A DNA stretch of 64,000 nt from Neonectria sp. B-13. Its lineage: Eukaryota; Ascomycota; Sordariomycetes; Hypocreales; Nectriaceae. Positions 41,813 through 51,672 of this stretch are shown here, in pieces. Both the position numbers and the translations under genes were made by a program. The stretch covers positions 1,413,595 to 1,477,594 of the forward strand of contig NOKP01000008.1 in NCBI GenBank assembly GCA_002682825.1, written 5' to 3'. Every line of letters begins with the position of its first letter. Position 1 is the first letter of the stretch. The notes beneath the pieces are model-generated. The model saw only the letters and a list, made by a program, of their open reading frames with translations, was not told where the DNA came from and ran no database searches.

Positions 41813-42595
41813 TTGAGTACGTTACAGAGAGAGTTCGCATCATACTCAGGGAAGGTATGGTCGTTTGCGGATCGCTACAAAAGCTTTATGGAATACAGGT
41901 TTCGCGGAGCCAGGAGTTGGTCCATCAACGCCGGCATCGACAATGCAAGAAGACAGACTCTGGCAAGAGTCAAAGTGGATTTGCGCAATGCTCAGCAAAA
42001 TCGGAACAAAGTGCAATCGGAAATCGACACTTGGCAGCTTAAATTCGACAATCTGGACACTCGTCCTATATTGGCAGTTTCTGTTACATGGGACTGGACC
42101 CGCGTCGCAAAGCGAGACGAGGATGATACGTCGGGTGCAGTCTGTTCTCTTTCTTCAAGGTCTCAAACACTTTCAACACTTTCTATATTTATTCTCTCCG
42201 GCACGCAGACGGGTGAGTCCCAATCGGGGACGACGCAAACGACCAATCAACATAGCACAACCATTAACAGCGCCAAACACACTACAAATCAAACATCTGC
42301 GACTTCGACGCTTTCAGCAGAGACCACGTCAAATTTACCAGCCACATCATCACAAAGTTGCGGACTTAACCCCCCAGTGTTTATCAACGGGACAGGGGTC
42401 GAAGTTTGGACCAGTGTGGACGAAACGGGTTGCCAGCCACAGAAGCCGTTTGTGCTAGGGGATTACTGCCGCAAGTCTCTTAGTATGATTTCTACCTGCA
42501 ACACAGTAGGTGAAGACGATTTATCTCGAGGTGGTGTCTTTGGAGACAACGGAGAGTACGGTTGTTTGCTGTGGATTCTAGCTGCAGTAGTGTAG
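41813..42595 (+). CDS. Orphan ORF with Ser/Thr-rich and Cys-containing C-terminus, possibly a gene remnant
   Basis: The open frame runs 260 codons, but opens at TTG; the first in-frame ATG is at 41888, and a stop lies at 41768-41770. The last 130 residues look like a real secreted-protein tail: a Thr/Ser/Gln linker (TQTTNQHSTTINSAKHTTNQ) with sequons, then a compact part with six cysteines ending GEYGCLLWIL. That layout recalls C-terminal modules of fungal secreted hydrolases. The first 90 residues are charged and helical (RVKVDLRNAQQNRNKVQSE) and do not fit with a signal peptide. The transcript may be spliced (GTATGG donor and ATACAG acceptor near 41857-41900), or this may be the 3' remnant of a larger gene. 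I do not recognise the family. Confidence 0.35.
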   Translation: MSTLQREFASYSGKVWSFADRYKSFMEYRFRGARSWSINAGIDNARRQTLARVKVDLRNAQQNRNKVQSEIDTWQLKFDNLDTRPILAVSVTWDWTRVAKRDEDDTSGAVCSLSSRSQTLSTLSIFILSGTQTGESQSGTTQTTNQHSTTINSAKHTTNQTSATSTLSAETTSNLPATSSQSCGLNPPVFINGTGVEVWTSVDETGCQPQKPFVLGDYCRKSLSMISTCNTVGEDDLSRGGVFGDNGEYGCLLWILAAVV

Positions 42596-42771
42596 GAAAA
42601 GAAATCGCATCTCTGTATAGAACTTAATGCTAGACGCTACACAATCATTGCTAGTTCCCTGGCGTAATTTGTGGCTTATTGGCAACGTCGTTCTTTATTG
42701 AATGTGCGGTCGTGAATTGATCTTGTTTAGCTAGACAATCCGTATAAAGACCGGGGCTACTTGGCGTTTTC

Positions 42772-43473
42772 TCAGTCTGACCAAGTCATTCCTGTGAGTC
42801 GGAACGTACCAAACCCACAATACGCCGGAGCCCACTGGCTCAGGTCAATATCAACGTGATCGGTGTCCTTGAACCCACGATTTGCGAAGAAGCCATGTGC
42901 TGCTGGCTCAGAGCAGAAAGCCACAGGGAGTCCTACAGTTCTCGCTCGATCGAAACAAACTTGGACCAACTGCGATCCTACTCCTCGTTTACGGCTTGAA
43001 GGTCTGACACAAATGTACGTCAATTCTATATATATTAGCAATGTCTCCTCGTTCAATGAGTGACGCGAATTACCGAAGTGTTCAGTACGTCGTAGCGCGT
43101 TGAAAATCTCGCTCGTTGCCTCCGAGACCGCTTGAAGCACTGCAGGGTCGAATTCCTCTGAATGGGTTTTCTTTTCTTCTCCTGATTTCTCGCTACCAGA
43201 GTTCTCTTTGTTGATTGGATATCTCTTTGTCAGGGCAAGATAGCCGACAATCTCGCCAGACACATCGTCGACTGCTTTGAAAGATTCAACAGATGGATCA
43301 TTGAACGCGGACTCAACGGCCTTGGTATAATTTTTCTTCTGGGTGGCTTCGGCAGGCCAGTCTTTGAACAAAAGACGGTTGATAGTGAGATCAAATTTCG
43401 AAGCATGGACGAAACCTCCAAGGGTGGGCAGGTCGGAGGACGAGACGGGAAGGATGGAAATAGATAGAGCCAT
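42772..43473 (-). CDS. GNAT-family N-acetyltransferase with a probable 48-nt in-frame intron
   Basis: From ATG 43473 to TGA 42772. Unspliced it encodes 233 aa. Positions 43026-43073 form a plausible intron (GTAATT donor, TTGCTAAT branch, ATATATAG acceptor) of 48 nt without stop, and removing it (217 aa) restores a continuous GNAT strand (LTYICVRPSSRKRGVGSQL). Motif A is RPSSRKRGVGSQLV, with R-x-x-G-x-G. The later segment PVAFCSEPAAHGFFANRGF is the usual motif B end. An early block FKAVDDVSGEIVGYLALTKR is strand beta2-beta3. Substrate is unknown. It is only distantly like the GNAT gene at 3947-4696, although both share a final D-L-x-x-W-A element, so they belong to the same broad fungal subfamily. 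Confidence 0.82.
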   Translation of the reverse strand: MALSISILPVSSSDLPTLGGFVHASKFDLTINRLLFKDWPAEATQKKNYTKAVESAFNDPSVESFKAVDDVSGEIVGYLALTKRYPINKENSGSEKSGEEKKTHSEEFDPAVLQAVSEATSEIFNALRRTEHFGNSRHSLNEETLLIYIELTYICVRPSSRKRGVGSQLVQVCFDRARTVGLPVAFCSEPAAHGFFANRGFKDTDHVDIDLSQWAPAYCGFGTFRLTGMTWSD

Positions 43474-45140
43474 TGCGAAGAATCAGATGGAGTAAATACT
43501 TTCTGGTGTTATATTGTTAAACTGTATATTTTCAAGAAGCTTCGCAAAGTTTAAGTACTTGATGAGAGTAGGCAACAGAATATTGTACTTGGAGCCTGAT
43601 TTCAAATATGGCGTATTGCTTGCATGCGAGTTAGGCGGCTGCTATTGACGACCGAGACTTTAGGCAACAAGTTAACAAGACCCTTTTAGAGGACTCTCTA
43701 CGCGAAGGTGTGCACAAGGGCATAAACGCCATCGCCTTTATCCCAATGACCTGTGGGGAATAAGACCAGACACAAGTGATGTCCAATGCCTCGTAATGTC
43801 TTTCTTGTCTCAAATGGTTTAGTCAGACAATGCTCCCAGTATAATGCATCGACGAGTCCTGAGACACTGACAAGAATACTCATTAGATTTGACTCATTGT
43901 ATCTCGTAATGCCTGGTATGGCATCCAATTGTCCATTATCTACCTTGTTGGGTTTATCTTCTGCGTTTCTTCCATCCAGCCCGGAGTAGGCCGAGAAAAC
44001 GATATCTTTCCCTTCGGCAAGCTGCACTCTCCCGATCCCCATGACAATCCGATCATCCTATCGTATGATCTTGCAAAAGCAATATACATCAATTGTAATT
44101 ATCGTCTTGCATATGCCTCTGAGTGGACTCACTTACGTGGCAGTCGCTTGGTAGGTCATTGCAAACGAGCAGGTGGTGGGTCAAGTTAATCAGACCTCTC
44201 AGAATACAGGTGGCTCAGATACACCCGATGAGTGTGTAATACAACATCCTGCAAAAACTAGAGCACTATTTTGTAACAGTATGATGATCCCAAGGATCAG
44301 CATGAAATGATAACAACAAGTCGTCATCACCGTGACACACTCGGGATACATCGGTCTTGGCATTTCATGTTCCACGACCTTGGATTTTATACACTTATGC
44401 TCGCCCCCCCATTATATTACTGGCCCTTAATGACCAATTGAGCCATGCAAATTTAATAGTTGCCAAAAGTCAACATGTTTCAATATTTATTAGCCTCCTC
44501 TCCACAACTTACCCAGACCACATTGTGAAGATCGATGCTGCAGTCAAGTCGTCGGCTTCGTCAACTTATCACTCGATCTCCACTTTAGCAACATCTTTGC
44601 TCACTATACTCAGACGCATGAGAATGGATCCGTACCCCGGCATTAGAAGGTTACAGCCGTTGTCTGATCGGCGGTCGGTGTACCACCCCCTCTTTCCTTG
44701 GGCTGCACCAGCCACCTCGGGGTTGTGCACAGCGTTTTCCGTAGACATTCAAGATTACACTACTTCTAGGTGTGCTGGTAAGACAGGTCAGTGCGGTGGC
44801 AAGGCATTCAGGCAGCGTTGTGTAAGTCGGATGTCGGCCTCGGACCGAATACTCTCCCCCAAACCAGTGTCTGAACATTCTAACTATTGCATGCTTGATG
44901 ACAGATTGAATCGGGAGAATCATTGTAGATATTTGCATGCATTCATTCACTTAGGCGAGTGTGCAAGTAGAAGAGAGCGGAGACTCGGTTGCCTTTCGCA
45001 GCCATCGGATTTCTATAAAATCCTCGCGAGCTCGTCCCAAGAACCGAGTTTCTCTTCATTCGCATTCGCTTTCCTCACAGTATTACTCTTTATCTTCAAG
45101 ACCAACTCAGATTCAGCTCATCACCACTATCACAACCAAA
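43474..45140. other. Intergenic, 1.7 kb
   Basis: Spacer between the divergent GNAT gene and the small secreted protein gene. A long open frame (44357-45244) begins at TTG, has no protein-like features and overlaps the secreted-protein gene in another frame, so it is not called. AT-rich near 44400-44560. Confidence 0.5.
45014..45020 (+). promoter_or_regulatory. TATA box of the small secreted protein gene
   Basis: TATAAAA lies about 125 bp before the ATG at 45141, followed by a pyrimidine-rich stretch typical of strongly expressed fungal genes. Confidence 0.5.
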
Positions 45141-45715
45141 ATGAAGTTCTCCGCCGCTTCCATCGTTCTCCTTGCCAACGGCATCGCTGCGATGCCCTGG
45201 TCTCACGGCGCTTCCAAAAAGTCTGGTGGACTTTCCACCAGTGAAGACATCACGTTAGTCTATCACTAAGTTTCTATTCCCCTTATTTGAGCTTGTGGTG
45301 CCCGGGTTACTATTGGAACTAAACTATCATTTTACCTTACTATCAATAATTCTTATTACTCCCAGACTATAATATGCAACTCAGACACGCTAAGTCAATC
45401 CTAGGCTTCATATCAAAGTTTCCCAGGCCCCTGTGCACAGGGGCGTCAGCATCGCTCAGTCTGAAAAAGTCTGCTTTCAGGCGTGCTTTCATGAGACACC
45501 AGAATGCCCCACTGATTGGGTAAGTATTTATCGCATGAACTTGTCAAGTATTTTGATTTGCTAACAAAACATGCAGTACCCTCTCAACCGTGTACGGAGG
45601 ACCTTCCAAGTACAACACACTTTTTTCCGTGCTAATGACGTTGATATAGGGAACCGACGACGATCCTTGCTGGACTTGCTGCAGGTCCGTCGGGGAGTTC
45701 GAGTCTCAGCTTTGA
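45141..45715 (+). CDS. Small secreted cysteine-rich protein, effector candidate
   Basis: Four exons: 45141-45253, 45405-45519, 45577-45609, 45650-45715 (327 nt, 108 aa). The start MKFSAASIVLLANGIAAMPW is a classic signal peptide with cleavage after GIAA or close by. The mature part of about 90 residues holds six cysteines: a KVCFQACFHETPEC block and a DDDPCWTCC block, enough for three disulphides. Intron 2 has a textbook GTAAGT donor, GCTAAC branch and GCAG acceptor. Introns 1 and 3 are weaker (GTTAGT; a 40-nt intron with GTACAA), so the exon 3/4 structure should be treated with care. Small secreted proteins with a CFxxCF...CP...DDPCWTCC arrangement occur in plant-associated ascomycetes, but no function is known. 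A TATA box precedes the gene. Confidence 0.65.
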
Positions 45716-46035
45716 GATGCTCTCTGAGCCGAATGTGTTGGCAGACGGAGAAGGATTGAGGCTAGCCTGCAGACCAAAGATATGCCATGGGGTTATCTTG
45801 GTTTAACGTCTACCATCCAAGTTTTGAGACTGCTTGCGATGGCCGTCTTTCTACGATGGCATGTCCTGTCCAGAATCTGTTGTTCTCACAATTTCTCGGC
45901 ACTTTTCAGGTAGACCAACAAGGAGGACATTAAATTGGACGCTCATTACTGTTAATTATCTCAAATCCTTTTAATGTGACATCGAACGAACAGAGGCAAC
46001 AGATTAGAGCAATTTCCAGTCTTTGCACTATCAAA
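45716..46035. other. Intergenic between convergent genes
   Basis: A 320-bp spacer with only 3' flanks. Confidence 0.5.
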
Positions 46036-46722
46036 TCACAGAACCATGTGAGCAATCCCAACCACTAGACCCGCCATCAATACGCTCAGCATCGGGATCG
46101 TATTTGCAGATCCTGCGCCTTGAGGATTCAGATCCTTCACGCATTGGTCGACACAGGCGTCTGCTTTCCCATCGCTGCTTCCATCGCTCGAGCGTGTCGA
46201 ATCCCCAGTGTAATAGCGCTCATGACATCGTCTTGCACATCCGAAAGCCCAGCAAGACACGCGATTCTCGTCGCTGATGACCCACCCATCCAACTCTCGC
46301 TGGCTCCAGGTCCCGTTGGCCCCTTGCAAGGTGGTCCGGCTGCTGTAAGAATAGCCATTGACTCTTGCGGCACCTTTCTTCATGAGGCCCGTCGAGATGC
46401 GGATCCGAGACTTGTCAGGCGCCACGTCGGCGGGGATAGTAATGTTGACTTGTGTCGTGTCCAAGTCCTCCTGATATGACAGCCAACATACTGGCCCTGC
46501 CCCCCAGCCTGGTGTCTCTAATGCCAGGAAAACACGATAAGCATTGAATCTCTTCCGAAGGTCAGAATCAGCGTCGATTCTCTGCGAGATTTTGAGATCT
46601 TCGCGCTGGTCGGCTGTGATGCTCCAGGGAACGATGATTGCGGGTGAAGCGGAAACGGGGACCGAGAAGGCCGCCAAGAGAGTGAGGGCGGCCACCCGGA
46701 GAAAGAATGATATTAGCGCCAT
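46036..46722 (-). CDS. Probable GPI-anchored cell-surface protein
   Basis: A 228-aa single-exon protein. The N-terminus MALISFFLRVAALTLLAAFS with SVPVSASPA is a signal peptide. The C-terminal end (NPQGAGSANTIPMLSVLMAG, then VVGIAHMVL) is a small-residue omega region followed by a hydrophobic tail, as in GPI precursors. Between them, a beta-sandwich-like part (VPWSITADQREDLKISQRI ... QVNITIPADVAPDKSRIRI) recalls the Kre9/KNH-type domains of fungal wall proteins, where W-S-I-T and I-P-A-x-V-x-P-D patterns occur. A Cys-rich module (CWAFGCARRC ... ACVDQC) precedes a Ser/Asp-rich stalk. Asn-x-Thr sequons are present (NIT, NGT). A role at the cell wall or plasma membrane is likely; biochemical function is unknown. 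The Kre9/KNH comparison is a tentative inference. Confidence 0.65.
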   Translation of the reverse strand: MALISFFLRVAALTLLAAFSVPVSASPAIIVPWSITADQREDLKISQRIDADSDLRKRFNAYRVFLALETPGWGAGPVCWLSYQEDLDTTQVNITIPADVAPDKSRIRISTGLMKKGAARVNGYSYSSRTTLQGANGTWSQRELDGWVISDENRVSCWAFGCARRCHERYYTGDSTRSSDGSSDGKADACVDQCVKDLNPQGAGSANTIPMLSVLMAGLVVGIAHMVL

Positions 46723-47078
46723 TTCATGTTGAACGAGAGTGATGCAAAGGCAAAGCGGATGACAGTTAGATGCTTGCTCTGCCTAGAAAGCAAACGAGTG
46801 GGATGCGACGCGACAATGTCAGATCTGCCTGGCAAAATAGTTTAAAAAGGGGGACAAATCTGACTGGGCAGCGGGCATTGACCACCCAAGGTACGGTGCC
46901 CGCTGCTGACTAACTACCCTGCAACGCGCCGTCGTAGAAAAGCTTGGCACAATATCTACGCCTGTTTCAATACTTCCTCACCACAGTCTGATTTGATCTT
47001 TGCTCAGGGAAATTCCAAATTCAATTCATAGTCAAACTACTGACGGCAGCTTCTTAGGTTCAGGGTCAGATACCTAGA
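46723..47078. other. Intergenic, no gene
   Basis: A 356-bp spacer between two minus-strand genes that contains the GPI-protein promoter. TTTTTAAAC near 46840 may serve as a TATA-like element. Confidence 0.45.
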
Positions 47079-48356
47079 CTAGGACCCTGGCGCCCTCGCC
47101 AGGACAGTTCCCATCTTGGAGTATGTGTTCCCCGTGGAAGCCACAAAGTCGTCAACCTGCAAGCCCGCTTTGCCCTGGAACACGCAGATGACGTCGGAAC
47201 CTCCGAACTCGAAGTACGAGATCTCGTCGCCCTTCTTCACCACATCCCCCTTCTTAACCGACAGCTTGACTGACGAAACCTGGGCCATGCCAATAGGCAG
47301 AATTGCAACTTTGCCCAAAGTGGGATTCTCGATGACCACCATGCCTCTGGTCTGCAAGAACTGGTACCCGGGATTGTCTGGAGCGTCCGGTCCGCACATG
47401 ACACGGATAGGCTGACACTTCTCGTTGACCTCAAGATACGCTGCCCCCTGGATGTTCTTGGCCTCAATCACCGTGCCGGAGACAGCAGCATGCTGTCTAT
47501 GATAATTGAAAGTGTTGAGGAACGCATGCATCCAGACACCGCCCTCGAATTCGCGCGCGTACTCGCTGCCCTGAAGCAGTGATCCGATGGTCCATGGAAG
47601 GTTTTTGATGTAGACAATACCCCCGGCCTCAATGGTGACGATGCTCTGTTTCTCTACAGAGTTGTCGTAGGTACAATCAGCCGGGTAAACGATTACCTTA
47701 TCGTCGTTGGGGTTGGAAATGGGTCTCTTTCCGGGCTTGAGGTGCCGAGCGAAGAATTGGTTGAAGGTGCGGAAGCCGCCTGGGGGAACCAGGGCGTCAT
47801 TAAAGTCGTACGGTGGGGAGTCCTGGAAGGATTTCAAGGACTCGGCCGTGAGAGAGGCAGTCGAGTCCATGAAGAGGCCAATGAGCTGAGCGTAGACGAC
47901 AATCCACGACGAGAGCCAGCTGAGGGGCTTCCCGGCCTGGTTGGGATGGATTGGAGTCTGAAGGTCGTGGAGTGGACCTTGATCAAAAACAAAGTAGAAC
48001 ATGCAGATGATATCGTAGATATCCTTGCCCTGGAAGTTCTCATGAGGGATCCATTTGAGCAGGTCGTTGGCGAACTCGAGGAAAGAGCGCGCATCATGGA
48101 TGTGCAGCTTATCCATGAAGTCGGGGAGCTTCTTGTAAGCCTCGGAAACCGCATCATCCAGCGCGCCTGGCTTGGCCTTCTCGAGGTAGCCGATGAGCAC
48201 AATGATGACGGGGTTGAACCGAATGGGGGTGTCACCAATGAACGGAACACTGGGAGGGAAAGCACCCTCTGGCATGCGCGAAATGGGCTCAGCCAGGACG
48301 GGAGGAGGCTGGAAGCCGATATCCTCATCGGGCGCGGTGGGAAGACCGGAAGGCAT
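47079..48356 (-). CDS. Phosphatidylserine-decarboxylase-like enzyme (soluble PLP-independent decarboxylase)
   Basis: A 425-aa single-exon protein from ATG 48356 to TAG 47079-47081. The family core is clear: FNQFFARHLKPGKRPIS (substrate-pocket block), YPADC, then HAFLNTFNYHRQHAAVSGTV, the conserved Y-H-R-x-H-x-P/A-V-x-G element, and YFEFGGSDVICVF. In this family the Ser of the G-S/G-G-S motif, here Ser387, is the site of self-cleavage and becomes the pyruvoyl group. There is no mitochondrial presequence or membrane anchor, and an unusual N-terminal part of about 180 residues (helical, with SEAYKKLPDFMDKLHIHDAR) precedes the core. This arrangement is seen in secondary-metabolite-type fungal members, such as the tryptophan decarboxylase PsiD, rather than in housekeeping PSD1/PSD2. 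The amine substrate cannot be predicted. A TATA box lies at 48484-48490. Confidence 0.85.
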   Translation of the reverse strand: MPSGLPTAPDEDIGFQPPPVLAEPISRMPEGAFPPSVPFIGDTPIRFNPVIIVLIGYLEKAKPGALDDAVSEAYKKLPDFMDKLHIHDARSFLEFANDLLKWIPHENFQGKDIYDIICMFYFVFDQGPLHDLQTPIHPNQAGKPLSWLSSWIVVYAQLIGLFMDSTASLTAESLKSFQDSPPYDFNDALVPPGGFRTFNQFFARHLKPGKRPISNPNDDKVIVYPADCTYDNSVEKQSIVTIEAGGIVYIKNLPWTIGSLLQGSEYAREFEGGVWMHAFLNTFNYHRQHAAVSGTVIEAKNIQGAAYLEVNEKCQPIRVMCGPDAPDNPGYQFLQTRGMVVIENPTLGKVAILPIGMAQVSSVKLSVKKGDVVKKGDEISYFEFGGSDVICVFQGKAGLQVDDFVASTGNTYSKMGTVLARAPGS

Positions 48357-48483
48357 CTTGACAGGGTGTGATTTAAAGGTATGAGGGTTTGAGTGTGCGT
48401 GTGTAGATGTTATGATATCTGAGGGATGAAGATTGTGAGTTGTGAGAGAAAATCGCAGTTCTTGAGCTGGGAAGCTCTGGGTG

Positions 48484-48490
48484 ATTTATA
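48484..48490 (-). promoter_or_regulatory. TATA box of the PSD-like gene
   Basis: TATAAAT on the minus strand, about 130 bp before the ATG at 48356. Confidence 0.45.
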
Positions 48491-48686
48491 GGAGAAGCCG
48501 TACTACTCCTAGGCTCTATATCAGATCGATGATAGACGGATGGGATATCAAGGCACACCACGTAGCAAGCTGCCTCGAGTTCCTTCTCTATTGGACTCAA
48601 CGAACTTGCTGATATCTCACAACCCCGCTTGACTAGACGGAAGCACTACACCACTTTAGTTGTTTGTCTTTCACAAGCCAGCCGCC

Positions 48687-48968
48687 ATGTCTCACAACCC
48701 CGCCACATGTCTCGGTCCTTTGACGAATAGTGTAGTACAAGTGATGCACGCCCAAGCGGAGTTGCTAGATTCAGCTCGGCTGTTACCTCGAGAGGAGACA
48801 CAAGAAGTAGACATCTTAAGATTTGAAATCATCAGGGTTATCATTCTGCTCGATTGTGTCTTTGCCAAGATACAACAGAAAAGCAACGGCTTAGAGCTAC
48901 AACTCGGAATGAGCAGCAAGGTCTTAGAAGTGCCCTCGAGGGATTTATTTTGCACTTGGTTCTTATAA
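48687..48968 (+). pseudogene. Possible fragment of a regulator C-terminus
   Basis: An ATG-started frame of 93 codons (MSHNPATCLGPLT...) contains an amphipathic stretch (VDILRFEIIRVIILLDCVFA) that resembles helices from C-terminal parts of Zn2Cys6 regulators. There is no DNA-binding part, partner exon or strong promoter. It may equally be a chance ORF. Confidence 0.2.
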
Positions 48969-51672
48969 TCTAGTGCTGTAATCCAAATCCACACAATTCA
49001 TGGGATAAGGAGACTGGTCATTGTTTTCTCTCAATTGATTGTTTTCTTCTCTCAGTGACGACATCACATTGCACTCTCGACGCGACGGTAGGACTAAGCT
49101 TGCATTTATGTCTGTGTCTCTTTCTGGATTAAAATACATACATATTACATATGCCATGCGCAGCACTTTCGAGCGGGCACCAATAAAGCGTTCATGCTGC
49201 CCTCACTACTCACTCTCCTCTTCACCGTCTGATTATCTCGATTACTATTCATGCAGGATTTGCGTGTCCATATCTCGTTCCCGCCTTCCGTCTATGTGAA
49301 ACACACTGGTGTTCGCGTGGTGGTAATCCACTTGAGGGAACCCGATCAGCATGCATAAAACACCCATTGCCCAAGAGGTCCATCCGTGATTCATGGTCAA
49401 GTTATTCTGTGACTACGAGGAAGAGGGGTTGAGTCGGTCACCGGTAGCGTGGCGCGTAGGATGAACGTCAGCACGCAGAAGTCTTGGCCGTGAAATGGCT
49501 TGATTGACGTCAACGTTCCAGCTGTATCGGCCTTTTGATGCAGAAATACGAGACAAAATATGGAGTAATCGAAGCTCATTGGGAATGAGGTTCCTGCATT
49601 GCATCTTCAGCTAGCCACTTCAATGCAGGTGTAGCCCGGGACGGTCCTCCAACGGGCCGTCGGCAAGGGATTGATTGAAGTGTGGGCGGCGATGTCTTGT
49701 CTGAGATCCGAGACAGTCAACAGCTTCCGATTGGTTGTGGAGCATCCAATCCTTCTTCGTGCATAACCATGATTCAGAAAGTCCCCACGATCTTGTCTTA
49801 CAACGGTAATGCAAGTTGTGAAATATTATTCTCATCTTCCTAACGAGGAAAGGAGAAGGAGAGATATGTTTACAGAACAATGATGGGTTCTTTTTGTCAA
49901 GACCCAATTAGTTACCTATCTAAGTGGCACTAAGCCGAGAAATGATGCTTCCCCTTGCTCGCCATAAGATATCCGAATAGTCTATCTCAAGTAGCCTAAT
50001 CCCAGTCAGATCTTGCAGATGGGCGCCAAAGAGCTGATTTTCGGGCACGAGTACGAATCTGGGGGTTTTCTTTTTGCCAGATTACCCTGAGCATGCAAGG
50101 GATGACGGGTGCATAGTTTAGAACCCGCGCATACTCCTCTATTGGTCGTCCTCGGGGCGCACCCGCGTGTGTGTCTTGGTGATGATCGGAGGCGCTAGCC
50201 GCATCCGCCGCTTTTCCTTGCTGGTTGCGGAGTGCAGGTGGTGGCCAACGTGTCTGTTTTCTCTTCCCCTTCTTCAAGACGGTTGATGGAAGTCGCACGA
50301 CGGTGGAGCCAACGAAAGCCGGGCCGACATGTTCGCACGTAAGACAGAATCGTTGATGGTCTCAGAGCCGTCGTTCGTCAGCTCCTAATCGACGCGGCTG
50401 ATGGGAAGCGGATGGAGAGGTGGCTAGAAGCCTCCTCGGTAAGGCGCAGCAACGCTCCCGAAAGGAATCTCTCGAATATCACCGCCTCGTCAAAGCTATG
50501 CTATGCTGGAAGATCCATATTCTTCTTATTTTGCTCCTAGATTCAGGCTTGAGCAATGCAATTTGGGATCTCTTCTTGCTGGGCAGTGCCAGGGGGGTTG
50601 TTACTACTGCGTCGTTCTCTGCGCTACTAAGTCTGGTTCCTGACTGCTCTAGGTCGCTTGTGTGGGCAGGAGGAGCTCAGAGATGAACATATAATAGCTC
50701 ATGACTTCTGCAGTTCAATGTTGCTCTTGAAGTTAAAACTCTAGCTACCTTAAGATTGAATGCCAACATCACCTCCACCATGGTCGGACTCATTGCGAGA
50801 AGCTCCTTTCTCCTCCTTCGATATATAGATATCTATATCGATCTCGTGACAGATATACCCTAGATGTCGATGCAATTGACTGGAAGTCTTGCGGTCTAGA
50901 CTTTCCAGAGTCTCGCAAAAGGTTGATCTCGCGAGCTATCCGATGTCTTCCAAGAGCTGAAGGATAAACCCATATTGATTTCGAAGGAGCTCATGCTGCC
51001 GAAGGGTTAGTGGTACACTCTTGGAAAGTGGGATCTCAGACTCTACATCAAAACTGTGCTCCTGAATCTGGTCTTCAGCCCACAAACTATCCGGTCGCCG
51101 CTGAAATTATCGACCTCACCCTTGGTCCACGAAGGCACCGGTGAAAAGTAAACAGCTCAGTTCTCTGCAGGATTTAAATAATAGAATACAGCATGGCGTC
51201 ATAAAGCATGTTTCAAACTGCACTGTCTAGGCCATCGAATATTACTTTGTAAATGGCGAGCTTCAAAGCTCGGCACCGTGTGAAGGCCAAGAAGAACGTT
51301 TTCGAGTAAGCCGAAGACAATATGAAAGGTGAAATACCTCGAGAAATGCCTGTGGGCAGTGACTGATTTACTTCTGTGCGGAGAAATACGGTATTTAGGA
51401 CTGTTTTACGGCCATGTATGGGAAATACTTGGAATTGTATTATTATTAACTAATATATTAGCTATATTTTGTACTAAATGGATCCTTCTTGCTTCTATAG
51501 TTATTTGAAGTATCTTAACCTTGTCATCGGACGATTACCATCTGTTTATATGTTCGAATCAACAATTTGTAAGAGATCCTGGATTATATGATCATTGAGA
51601 AATGAAAGTCAAGCGCTACTTTAAAAACAATTAACCATAGGAAGCTGAATCAGCATTATACTCAGTAACACT

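Larger units (their letters stand above)
48357..51672. other. Gene-poor 3.3-kb region, AT-rich at its right end
   Basis: No intact gene is supported. Short coding-like pieces around 50940-51120 could be degraded exons. From about 51420 to 51670 the sequence is strongly AT-rich. Confidence 0.5.

Noticed and set aside
44357..45244. 295-codon open frame on the plus strand
   Set aside because: It begins at TTG, has no domain-like composition and overlaps the well-supported small secreted protein gene in a different frame.
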